DNA from: Myxococcales bacterium
GTDB lineage: Bacteria; Myxococcota_A; Polyangia; Polyangiales; JADJMO01
Assembly (NCBI GenBank): GCA_021783935.1
Contig: JAJXTK010000027.1
Location: 1-18,645, forward strand
DNA length: 18,645 nt
Direction: 5' to 3'
The position numbers and the translations under genes are program-made. The notes below the pieces were generated by a model. That model had not been told where the DNA came from, ran no database searches, and was given only the letters and a program-made list of their open reading frames with translations. Below, in pieces: positions 10,407 through 18,645 of the stretch (its first letter is position 1; each line of letters opens with the position of its first letter).

Positions 10407-11666
10407 ATGGACGTCTCGTTGGTGCTCACGCACGACTGCAACCTCGGCTGCGGCTACTGCTACACGGGCGCGAAGTTCCGCAGGCGGATGCCCCGCGAAG
10501 TCGCCCGCAAGGCGCTCGAGCTCGCCTTCTCGCGCGACCGCCTCGGGATCGCCCCGCGCGAAATCGAGCTCTCGTATTTCGGCGGCGAGCCGCTGCTGGA
10601 GCTCGAGCTGCTGCTCGACACCGCGCGCGCGGCGAAGGAGCGCGCCGAGGCCGCGGGGGTCGAGCTCCGGCAGACCGTCACGACCAACGGCACGCTGCTC
10701 GACGCCGAGAAGGTCCGCGCGCTCCACGCGCTCGACCTGTACGTGGCGCTGTCGATCGACGGCGTACGCGACGCGCACGAGCTGAACCGCCCGCGCATGG
10801 GGGGCGGCTCGAGCTTCGAAGCGGTGGAGCGCGGGCTCGACGCGCTGCTCGCCGCGGGGCGTTCGTTCGAGACGATCACGGTGGTGACGCCGTCGAGCGC
10901 GCGGCGGCTCGGCGACTCGGTCGCGTGGCTGTTCGGCAAGGGGGTGCCGCGCGTGTCGCTCAACCCCTGCTACGAGGCCGCGTGGAGCGACGAGGCGCTC
11001 GCGGACTGGGAGCACGGCATGCGCGGCGCGGCCGACGCGATGGCCGCGTGCATGCGCGCGGGGCGCACGGTGAGCGTCTCGACGTTCGACAACAAGATCC
11101 TCGCCGCGCTCAAGGGGGGGCTCGGCGCGGAGGACCGCTGCAAGCTCGGCGACGGCTTCGCGGCGGTGTCGCCGGACGGGTGGCTCTACGGCTGCGAGCG
11201 GCTCGTCGGCGAGGACGATCACCCCGAGCTGCGCGTCGGGCACGTCGACACCGGCCTCGACGCGCGCGCCGTCGCCTGCGCGCGACCCGACGTCGCCGAG
11301 GACCGGCACGCGATCAACGCCGAGTGCGCCGAGTGCACCGAGCGCTTCCGATGCGCGGCCTCCTGCGCGTGCGCGAACCGCGCGGAGACCGGCGACATGC
11401 AGATCGCGGGGGGGGTGCAGTGCTGGCACGAGCAGACGAGCGCGCGCATCGCCGACACGATGGCCGAGGCGCTCTTCGGCGAGCAGAACCCGACGTTCTT
11501 GCGCTGGTTCTATGGGCGCATGGGGGTCGACGCCGACGCGCTCGCCGAGAAGCTGCGATCGGGGGAGCTCGAGCTCCCGCTGCGCCGCGTGGAGCACGCA
11601 CCGGCGCGGCAGGTTGCGCGCGCCGGGGCGCCCGAGGGGAAGCGCGCGCTGCCGGTCGTTTCGTAG
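10407..11666 (+). CDS. Radical SAM/SPASM enzyme, peptide- or protein-modifying type
   Basis: 419 residues. The radical SAM cluster motif is at the extreme N-terminus (C11-x3-C15-x2-C18, CNLGCGYC), followed by YFGGEPLL with GGEP at 59-62, and TTNGT and SIDG strands of the partial TIM barrel. A C-terminal SPASM domain carries Cys245, Cys263, Cys307, Cys310, Cys316, Cys320 and Cys339. The C-x2-C-x5-C-x3-C run followed by a last Cys is the pattern of anaerobic sulfatase-maturase-like enzymes with two auxiliary 4Fe-4S clusters. Relatives modify Cys/Ser in sulfatases or install crosslinks in RiPP peptides; neither a sulfatase nor a short precursor is in the window. A tail of ~40 residues after the SPASM domain is Ala/Arg/Glu-rich. 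The ATG at 10407 starts directly with the conserved strand; AGGA is only two bases upstream. The substrate is unknown. Confidence 0.9.
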   Translation: MDVSLVLTHDCNLGCGYCYTGAKFRRRMPREVARKALELAFSRDRLGIAPREIELSYFGGEPLLELELLLDTARAAKERAEAAGVELRQTVTTNGTLLDAEKVRALHALDLYVALSIDGVRDAHELNRPRMGGGSSFEAVERGLDALLAAGRSFETITVVTPSSARRLGDSVAWLFGKGVPRVSLNPCYEAAWSDEALADWEHGMRGAADAMAACMRAGRTVSVSTFDNKILAALKGGLGAEDRCKLGDGFAAVSPDGWLYGCERLVGEDDHPELRVGHVDTGLDARAVACARPDVAEDRHAINAECAECTERFRCAASCACANRAETGDMQIAGGVQCWHEQTSARIADTMAEALFGEQNPTFLRWFYGRMGVDADALAEKLRSGELELPLRRVEHAPARQVARAGAPEGKRALPVVS

Positions 11667-11719
11667 GCCCCGCGCGTCGGGGACCTCGCGCCCCCGCCCC
11701 GCTGCAGTATGGTCCGAGG

Positions 11720-12676
11720 GTGAGCTCGAACGACCTCGCCGCGCGCCCGACGCACGATCCGGGACCCCTCGACGAGCGGCTGCGCGCGGTCGGCTACTTC
11801 CCGACCCACGAGCTCGCGACGTCGCTGCGCCTCTCGGTCGCGCTCGATCGGCCGCTGTTGATCGAGGGGCCCGCCGGCGTCGGCAAGACCGAGCTCGCGC
11901 GCGCGGCGGCCGACGCGCTGGGCCGGCCGCTGCTGCGGCTGCAGTGCTACGAGGGGCTCGACGAGACGCGGGCGCTCTACGAGTGGGACTACGCCAAGCA
12001 GATCCTCTACACGCAGCTGCTACGCGACGCCGTGCACGAGGCGCTCGGCGGGCTCCCTTCGGGCTCGGCCGGGCTCGCCGGGGCGGTCGACCGCGTCGCG
12101 GCGCTCGAGACGTCGTTCTTCAGCGAGCGCTTCCTCGTCGCGCGGCCGCTGCTCGCGGCGATCCGCGCGGCCGATCCGGTGGTCCTGCTGATCGACGAGG
12201 TCGACCGCGCCGACCCCGAATTCGAGGCGCTGCTGCTCGAGGTGCTGGCCGACCACGCGATCACGATCCCCGAGCTCGGCACCTTCCGCGCCGTAGCTCC
12301 GCCGCTGGTGGTGCTGACCACCAACGCGACGCGCGAGCTCACCGAGGCGCTCCGCCGCCGTTGCCTGCACGCGGCGGTCGGCTACCCGGAGCCGTCACGC
12401 GAGCGTGCGATCGTGAAAGGGCGCGTGCCGCACATCGCCGACGCGCTCGCCGAGCGGCTCGTGGAGTTCGTGCAGCGGCTGCGCTCCTTGGAGCTCCGCA
12501 AGCCGCCGAGCATCTCCGAGTCGATCGAGTGGGCGCGCGCGCTGGTCGTCCTCGGCGCCTCGGCCCTCGACGAGGACCTCGCGCGCGAGACGCTGGGCGT
12601 GCTGCTCAAGCACCTCGAAGATCGCGAGAAGGTGGAGCCGAAGCTCGGGGCGCTGCTCGCCACACCGACGCGGTGA
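11720..12676 (+). CDS. MoxR-family AAA+ ATPase
   Basis: 318 residues from the GTG at 11720; the frame is open further upstream but only as a shadow of the radical SAM gene. Walker A is GPAGVGKT (50-57), Walker B LLIDEVD (156-162), and the sensor-1 Asn is in LTTNATREL (Asn202), followed by an Arg-rich ALRRRC segment. The C-terminal helical domain (SISESIEWARALVVLG) is typical. The YFPTHELATSL start and LLRLQCYEGLD after Walker A place it in the MoxR subfamily that includes CoxD-like proteins. These ATPases usually act with a VWA-domain partner to insert metals or remodel protein complexes, and that partner normally sits next door; none is seen here. It lies 53 bases after the radical SAM gene and 85 before the zinc-ribbon/GGFG gene. 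Confidence 0.92.
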   Translation: MSSNDLAARPTHDPGPLDERLRAVGYFPTHELATSLRLSVALDRPLLIEGPAGVGKTELARAAADALGRPLLRLQCYEGLDETRALYEWDYAKQILYTQLLRDAVHEALGGLPSGSAGLAGAVDRVAALETSFFSERFLVARPLLAAIRAADPVVLLIDEVDRADPEFEALLLEVLADHAITIPELGTFRAVAPPLVVLTTNATRELTEALRRRCLHAAVGYPEPSRERAIVKGRVPHIADALAERLVEFVQRLRSLELRKPPSISESIEWARALVVLGASALDEDLARETLGVLLKHLEDREKVEPKLGALLATPTR

Positions 12677-12761
12677 TCGACGGCTCCGCCGCGCGCGCCA
12701 CCAGAGTCGCGCACGGCTGCGATCTTGACCTTCGCGCCGCAGTCCGCTCGCATGGCTGTCC

Positions 12762-13856
12762 ATGGTCACTTGCCAGCGATGCGGGGCTCAGAACGCCGAT
12801 CATTCGAAGTTTTGCCTCAGCTGCGGGAATGACCTGCGGCCGATGGGCGCCGCAGCTCCGCCGGCGCCTCCGGCGGCGCCTTCGCCCGGCGGGTTCGGCG
12901 CGCCTCCTGGTGGCTTCGGATCGCCACCCGGAGGGTTCGGACCGCCGCCCGGACCGCCGCCTGGCGGTTTCGGGCCGCCGCCCGGCCCGCCGGCCGGAGG
13001 GTTCGGCCCGCCGCCTGGCGGTTTCGGGCCGCCGCCCGGCCCGCCGCCGGGTGGCTTCGGGCCGCCTCCGGGGGCTCCCGCTGGGTTCGGGCCGCCGCCC
13101 GGCGGCTTCGGACCGCCGCTTGGTGGGCCCGGAGGCTTCGGCTCGCCGGGTGGTGCACCCGCGGCTGGACAGCCCTTCGGCGGAGCTCCGGCCGCGCCCG
13201 GCGGCTTCGGCTCGCCTCCCCCGGCGCCCGCCGCCCCTGCGCCCGCGTATCCCCAACCGCAAGCTCCGGCCGGCGCTGCGCAGGCCGCCGACCTCGGCGC
13301 GTATGCCGACGGGCTGCGCATCATCGCGGTGGAGCTCCGCGCGATCGCCGCCTCCAAGACGATCTTCTCGACGCAGATCCTCCAGAGCCCGCTCCCCGGC
13401 GTCGCTGCGCTGGGCATCCGCTATGGGCGCTCGATGCACGTCGTCTGTGCCGGCGGGCCCTTCAATCAGGCCCTGTGGCCCTCGCGCGACTTCGCCGATC
13501 GCGATCGGCTGTTGAAGGCGACCATCGGCACGCGCATCGGCCCGGAGGTCATGATCCCGTGGGTGCTGACCTACGTCCTTCCGGGCGCGCTCCCGGACCT
13601 CGGCCAGGACGCGCAGTCGCAGCAGGCCTTCGTCGAGGCGGCCGACGCGCTCGGCGTCGGGGTCGACCAGAGCGGCATCGACGCGGCGCGACGCCAGGGG
13701 TTCCCCGAGGTCGGCCCGAACCACGCGCGCTTCCTCATCGTCAGCGAGCCGAAGCAGTCGATCGCGGGCGTCGAGCTCCACTGGGGCGACCGCCCCTTCG
13801 AGATGCTCTACGTGCCGACGCCCGGCGTCGTGGCGCGCGCTGCGCCCTGGACCTGA
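12762..13856 (+). CDS. Zinc-ribbon protein with GGFG/PPPG repeat linker and unknown C-terminal domain
   Basis: 364 residues in three parts. An N-terminal zinc ribbon has Cys4, Cys7, Cys18 and Cys21 (CQRCG...FCLSCG). A low-complexity linker from about 28 to 176 contains ten GGFG copies and one AGFG, separated by PPPG or similar. A folded-looking C-terminal domain of ~188 residues runs from 177 (LRIIAVELRAIAASKTIF) to the end (LHWGDRPFEMLYVPTPGVV) and is not one I can name. There is no signal peptide or membrane helix, so it is probably cytosolic. The ATG at 12762 is directly before the zinc ribbon; a nearby ATG at 12752 is out of frame. No clear ribosome binding site. Last gene of the plus-strand run, convergent with the LarA-like gene. 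The linker is one of the most repetitive coding stretches in the window. Confidence 0.85.
   Translation: MVTCQRCGAQNADHSKFCLSCGNDLRPMGAAAPPAPPAAPSPGGFGAPPGGFGSPPGGFGPPPGPPPGGFGPPPGPPAGGFGPPPGGFGPPPGPPPGGFGPPPGAPAGFGPPPGGFGPPLGGPGGFGSPGGAPAAGQPFGGAPAAPGGFGSPPPAPAAPAPAYPQPQAPAGAAQAADLGAYADGLRIIAVELRAIAASKTIFSTQILQSPLPGVAALGIRYGRSMHVVCAGGPFNQALWPSRDFADRDRLLKATIGTRIGPEVMIPWVLTYVLPGALPDLGQDAQSQQAFVEAADALGVGVDQSGIDAARRQGFPEVGPNHARFLIVSEPKQSIAGVELHWGDRPFEMLYVPTPGVVARAAPWT
12888..13211 (+). repeat. In-frame repeat coding GGFG-PP(P) units
   Basis: Codes for residues 43-150 of the zinc-ribbon protein. Units are mainly GGFG followed by PPP, SPP, APP or PPPGPPP. At DNA level the copies share words such as GGCGGTTTCGGGCCGCCGCCCGG but use varied Gly codons, so the repeat is moderately old and is kept at protein level. 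Such Gly/Phe/Pro-rich segments are usually disordered. Confidence 0.85.
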
Positions 13857-13870
13857 GCGCACGCGCCCAT

Positions 13871-13886
13871 CGCGCTTCGAAGCGCG
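13871..13886. terminator. Candidate bidirectional terminator between convergent genes
   Basis: CGCGCTTCGAAGCGCG is a perfect 16-base palindrome (6-bp stem, TCGA loop) in the 57-base gap between two convergent genes. There is no T-tract on either side, so it is at best a weak intrinsic terminator or a barrier that helps Rho. Confidence 0.35.
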
Positions 13887-13913
13887 TCGCGCCGGCGGCG
13901 CCACCTTCGCCTC

Positions 13914-15218
13914 TCACTCGACCGGGAGCACGGCCCCCGCGGAGGGCATCACGGCCCAGCGCCGCGCGACGCCATCGCCCTGCGCGACGGCGAGCGCCTC
14001 CTCGAGCGTGCGCGCGCGCTCCCAGCCGAGCCGCGCGCACGTCGCGTCGTCGAGATCGGTGACCGCGAGCGTGCGCGAAAACGCCGCCTTGTCGCGGACG
14101 GCCAGCGACGTCTGCCCGACGATCTCGTAGCCCGCGAGCAGCGCCTCGTAGTGCGCCTCGCGCGTCGGATGCTCGAGCCAGCGCGCGAAGCGCGCGTGCC
14201 CGAGCCCCTCGTCGCAGCGCGCGAGCAGGACGATCGTCGGCCTCTGCCCCCTCGCGATCGAGGGGGACACGGCGCGGAAGGCGTTGTCGTAGGCCTTGTG
14301 CGCCTGGTAGAGCGAGGCGTCGTAGGGCCAGCCGCCGGCCGACGCGACGACGCCGCCGAAGGGGCGCGCGGGGTCGAGCTTGGCAACCCCGAGCGCGTAC
14401 AGGCGGGCCGCCCCGCTGCGGAAGCGCGCCTCGTGATCGAAGCCGCACGCGACGTCGACGATGCCGGCGCCGGCCGCGGTGGGGCCGAGGATCGCGTTGG
14501 CGAGGAAGGTGCGCCCGCCGCGCGCGTCGAGCAGCCGCAGCGCGGCGAACATCTCCTCGCTCACCGGGTTGCCGTCGAGCCGCGCCGGCGCGCACCCCGC
14601 GGCGCGGCCGTTCGGTCCGCTGCGGTCGAGCACGCGCAGGTGGTTGCGCACGATGGTCGCCTCGTCGGCGACGCCGGGCATGATGGCCTTGCGCCCGCCC
14701 GAGAAGCCCGCGTGGTAGTGAAAGCTGATCGCGCCGACGAGCACGCGCAACTCCGCCATCGCGACCGGCGCCGCGAGCTCGAGCGGGTGCCCCCCTTCGA
14801 GCTCGCCGACCCTCACGAGCGTGGCCCTGTCGCGGGCGTCGTGGTGCACGAGGCGCACGCGGCCAAGGAGCGCCTCGCCGTAGATCTCGGCGCTGATCGC
14901 GTCGGACTGGCGCGCGTGCAGGCCGTAGGCGATCACCAGCGTCGCGCGGTCGGCCGCAACGCCGGCGCGATCGAGCAGCGCGCCGATCGCCTCCAGCGTC
15001 ACGCGCATCCCCCCCTTGCGCGTCTGATCGTTGACGACGATCGCGATGGAGCGCGCCGCCGCCAGCGCCTCCACGAGCCCCGCACGCGCGAACGCCGCGG
15101 CGACCTCGTTCGCACCGAGCGGCGGCGTCGGCGCGACGCGGGCCTGAATGGGCGTCGCCTCGAAGGGGAGCTCGACCGCCAGGCGATCTCGTCCGTAGGC
15201 CAGCGTGGTCGGGGCCAT
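13914..15218 (-). CDS. LarA-family nickel-pincer racemase/epimerase (lactate racemase-like)
   Basis: 434 residues, the usual LarA length. The Lactobacillus plantarum LarA cofactor residues are all found with a constant offset of seven: His101 (AYGLHARQ, LarA His108), His167 and Lys177 (SFHYHAGFSGGRKAIMPG, His174 and the cofactor-linked Lys184) and His193 (IVRNHLRV, His200). The substrate-binding Asp/Arg pair is present in NDQTRKG (Asp64, Arg67). It should therefore bind the nickel-pincer nucleotide and interconvert a 2-hydroxyacid or related stereocentre; the family acts on several substrates besides lactate. The cofactor-making larB, larC and larE genes are not in the window. The ATG at 15218 gives the family N-terminus; its ribosome binding site is weak. 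It follows the 278-residue protein gene by 55 bases on the same strand and may be the last gene of the chaperone transcript. Confidence 0.88.
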   Translation of the reverse strand: MAPTTLAYGRDRLAVELPFEATPIQARVAPTPPLGANEVAAAFARAGLVEALAAARSIAIVVNDQTRKGGMRVTLEAIGALLDRAGVAADRATLVIAYGLHARQSDAISAEIYGEALLGRVRLVHHDARDRATLVRVGELEGGHPLELAAPVAMAELRVLVGAISFHYHAGFSGGRKAIMPGVADEATIVRNHLRVLDRSGPNGRAAGCAPARLDGNPVSEEMFAALRLLDARGGRTFLANAILGPTAAGAGIVDVACGFDHEARFRSGAARLYALGVAKLDPARPFGGVVASAGGWPYDASLYQAHKAYDNAFRAVSPSIARGQRPTIVLLARCDEGLGHARFARWLEHPTREAHYEALLAGYEIVGQTSLAVRDKAAFSRTLAVTDLDDATCARLGWERARTLEEALAVAQGDGVARRWAVMPSAGAVLPVE

Positions 15219-15273
15219 GCGGCGCTTCTTGCCACGGCGCGCCCCGGCGCAAAACCGCGGCCCGCGCGAGCCG

Positions 15274-16110
15274 TCAGCGGATCACGATGACCTTCTGCTC
15301 GAGCAGCTCGACGAGGATGCGCATCGCGTCGAGCGTGGGCATGCCCGAGACGTCGAGGATCTCCTCGAGCGTCGAGACGCCGTCGACGTGCGACAGCAAG
15401 AAGCCGGCGCGGTGATCGAGCGTGAGCCAGCGGAGGTGGTCGCTCGCCACGGCCACGACGGGCACGCGATCGAGTGCGCCGACGCGCGCCGCGTACATCT
15501 GGCGAAGCACGTCGCGGCAACTCTCGGCGTAGCGCTGCGCGTCGGTGTCGGCGGGGTTCTGCTGGAGGATCCCCTCCGCCACTTCGAGCGCGCCCGAAAA
15601 ATCGCCGAGCGCGTATCGCTCGCGCAACCTCGCGAGCGGGCTCGCCGCCTGGGCCGGGGGCGGCTCGCTGATCGTCGCGCGCCGCTCGTCGCGCGCGACC
15701 AGGTCGAGCGCCTCGGCGGCAGGATCCGCCGGCGCCGCATCGTCGAGCTGCAGGTCGAGGCCGAATTCGAAGGAGCGCCGATGCGGTGCGCTCCCGAGGC
15801 GGACGTCGATCGGATCGACCTCGGTGTCGCCACCTCCGGAGGGGCGAGGTGCGCCGAGCGCGAAGCTCGTCTCGGCGGGTGCCTCGGCGGCATCGGCGAG
15901 ATCGGCGGCGTTGCGCCACACGTTCTCGGTGGTGCGCCGTGGGCGCGGGGGCGGCTGCTCGCTCGGCATCTCGAGCTCGTAGACCTCGGCGCCCGGTCGC
16001 GCCCCCTCCTTCACCCGCATGACGGGCGCATCGTCGGTCGTGGAAGTCGCGGTGCCCTCCTGCGATGGCCGCGCGGGCACCGCAGGGGGCGGGGGCTTGC
16101 TTCGACTCAT
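15274..16110 (-). CDS. Disordered/TPR-like protein linked to the Hsp70 gene
   Basis: 278 residues. The first ~150 are Pro/Ala/Glu/Asp-rich and likely disordered. A helix pair resembling one tetratricopeptide repeat lies at about 159-205 (LGDFSGALEVAEGILQQNPADTDA). A compact C-terminal segment from about 213 (RVPVVAVASDHLRWLTLDHRAG, then GVSTLEEILDVSGMPTLDAM) looks like a small winged-helix or PqqD-like fold that ends at the stop. No signal peptide or membrane helix is seen. It begins 6 bases after the Hsp70 stop and its ribosome binding site overlaps that stop, so the two are translationally coupled. I do not recognise a named family. Position and TPR-like helices suggest a co-chaperone or adaptor, possibly comparable to the proteins encoded after StkA in M. 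xanthus, which would need an alignment. Confidence 0.8.
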   Translation of the reverse strand: MSRSKPPPPAVPARPSQEGTATSTTDDAPVMRVKEGARPGAEVYELEMPSEQPPPRPRRTTENVWRNAADLADAAEAPAETSFALGAPRPSGGGDTEVDPIDVRLGSAPHRRSFEFGLDLQLDDAAPADPAAEALDLVARDERRATISEPPPAQAASPLARLRERYALGDFSGALEVAEGILQQNPADTDAQRYAESCRDVLRQMYAARVGALDRVPVVAVASDHLRWLTLDHRAGFLLSHVDGVSTLEEILDVSGMPTLDAMRILVELLEQKVIVIR

Positions 16111-16116
16111 CGCACC

Positions 16117-16119
<3 letters not shown>
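16111..16119 (-). promoter_or_regulatory. Ribosome binding site overlapping the Hsp70 stop codon
   Basis: Minus strand reads TGAGGTGCGATG: the Hsp70 TGA is fused to GAGGTG, then two bases, then the ATG of the next gene. This predicts that ribosomes ending on the Hsp70 gene reinitiate on the downstream gene and keep a fixed ratio of the two proteins. Confidence 0.7.
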
Positions 16120-17943
<1,824 letters not shown>

Positions 17944-17949
17944 TTCCGG

Positions 17950-17954
17950 CTCCT
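17950..17954 (-). promoter_or_regulatory. Ribosome binding site of the Hsp70 gene
   Basis: AGGAG on the minus strand, six bases before the ATG, in the 41-base gap after the TPR gene. The site is strong enough for independent translation of the Hsp70 gene. Confidence 0.75.
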
Positions 17955-17984
17955 ACTCATCCTCTGCGGCAATGGCATCGCCTC

Positions 17985-18645
17985 TCAGGTCGTGGCTTTG
18001 ACCTTGGCCATGAGCTCCCTTGCCGCGGCATCGTCCGGCGCGAGGCGCAGAGCGTGCTCGAGCTCCCCCTTCGCGCGAAGCAGCAGCCCGGCGTCCCGAT
18101 AGACCTCGGCGAGCGTAACCCGGAACTGCGCGGAAGCCGGACTCTTCTGCACCGCGAGCTCCCCGAACCTCGCGGCCGCGTGCAGATCCTTGCCGTCGCG
18201 GCGCAGAGCGTTGGCCGCGCGCGCGGCGACGGTCGGATCGTTCGGGCGAAGGTCTGCGGCCTTGGCGTACAGCGCGCCCGCCTCGCGCCAGCCCCCCTGC
18301 GACTCCTCGTAGGCGGCCTGCCGGAGGAAGCCGTCGGCGAGGAGCTCGCGCGCCCGGGCCTCGACCTCGACGTAGCGAGCCCGAACCGCCGGCTCGTCGT
18401 GCTCCTTGAGCGCGTGCGCGAGGTGGCTCGCCGCGAGGACCCAGTCGTCCTTGGCGAGGGCGGCCTCGGCGCTCTCGACCAGCTTCTGCATCGTGGCCCT
18501 GCGCGCGCGCTCCTTCGCGTCGTCCCAGCGCGCCCTCAGCGTCTCGACCGCCGCGCGCGGGTCGCCCACGCGAGGCCCGACTTCGGAGGGCGCGGGCGTG
18601 GGCGCGGGCGACCGTCGCGCGCCGCCGCCCATGCGCGCCCCGGCG
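17985..18645 (-). CDS. TPR-repeat protein, N-terminus outside the window
   Basis: At least 215 residues are visible from an ATG at 18632, but the frame stays open to the window edge and that ATG has no ribosome binding site, so the gene probably continues. After a Pro/Ala-rich linker comes a helix-rich region (ERARRATMQKLVESAEAALAK). Tetratricopeptide helices include DDWVLAASHLAHALKEH, GGWREAGALYAKAADLRPNDP, KDLHAAARFGELAVQKSP and GLLLRAKGELEHALRLAPDD, so there are about three to four TPR units. It is 41 bases upstream of the Hsp70 gene on the same strand. Some deltaproteobacterial and myxobacterial proteins in this position join a J domain to TPRs; a J domain here would be in the missing part and is speculation. 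No signal peptide or membrane helix is visible. Confidence 0.75.
   Translation of the reverse strand, partial: AGARMGGGARRSPAPTPAPSEVGPRVGDPRAAVETLRARWDDAKERARRATMQKLVESAEAALAKDDWVLAASHLAHALKEHDEPAVRARYVEVEARARELLADGFLRQAAYEESQGGWREAGALYAKAADLRPNDPTVAARAANALRRDGKDLHAAARFGELAVQKSPASAQFRVTLAEVYRDAGLLLRAKGELEHALRLAPDDAAARELMAKVKATT

Noticed and set aside
11670..11684. CCCCG/CGGGG hairpin after the radical SAM gene
   Set aside because: A 5-bp stem with a 5-base loop and no T-tract is not enough for a terminator call.
15251..15267. Minus-strand CGCG-GGC-CGCG followed by G and TTTT, as a terminator between the adaptor and LarA-like genes
   Set aside because: Only a 4-bp stem and four T, too weak to call in sequence this GC-rich; readthrough is as likely.

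Overview
The window is very GC-rich, uses GTG as well as ATG starts and is densely coding. It carries a eukaryote-like Ser/Thr kinase with a Pro/Thr-rich tail, a divergent Hsp70 paralogue flanked by tetratricopeptide-type proteins, and zinc-ribbon proteins with long Gly/Pro linkers. This combination suggests a myxobacterium (Myxococcota), probably of the Sorangium/Polyangium side rather than Myxococcus. That placement is inferred from gene style, not from a marker gene.

Layout, left to right. (1) Plus strand, 1-3405: the 3' part of a histidinol-phosphate aminotransferase (hisC), a 402-base gap with a small tandem repeat, then a complete 2,4-dienoyl-CoA reductase (fadH). A ~180-bp imperfect palindrome (3402-3581) that looks like a miniature inverted-repeat element begins on the fadH stop codon. 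(2) Minus strand, 3618-7977: Ser/Thr kinase, RluA-type pseudouridine synthase and phosphofructokinase, transcribed in that order. The kinase and synthase overlap by 4 bases, and a hairpin sits just before the phosphofructokinase ribosome binding site. The kinase-phosphofructokinase linkage recalls the Pkn4-PFK pair of Myxococcus xanthus. (3) A 491-base divergent intergenic region. (4) Plus strand, 8469-13856: five consecutive genes with 37-86 base gaps. They are a secreted/lipoprotein of unknown function, a zinc-ribbon four-helix membrane protein, a radical SAM/SPASM enzyme, a MoxR-type AAA+ ATPase, and a zinc-ribbon protein with a GGFG/PPPG repeat linker and an unrecognised C-terminal domain. 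(5) Minus strand, 13914-18645: a TPR protein cut by the window edge, a DnaK paralogue, a 278-residue TPR-like protein and a LarA-family nickel-pincer enzyme, in transcription order.

The best candidate for something undescribed is the five-gene plus-strand cluster. It combines a peptide-maturase-type radical SAM enzyme, a MoxR ATPase without its usual VWA partner and two zinc-ribbon proteins, with no recognisable precursor peptide or sulfatase in the window. The Hsp70 locus is the second candidate: it resembles the M. xanthus stk locus, which controls exopolysaccharide, more than a housekeeping dnaK-dnaJ-grpE cluster. No RNA genes, CRISPR arrays, transposases or phage genes were seen.
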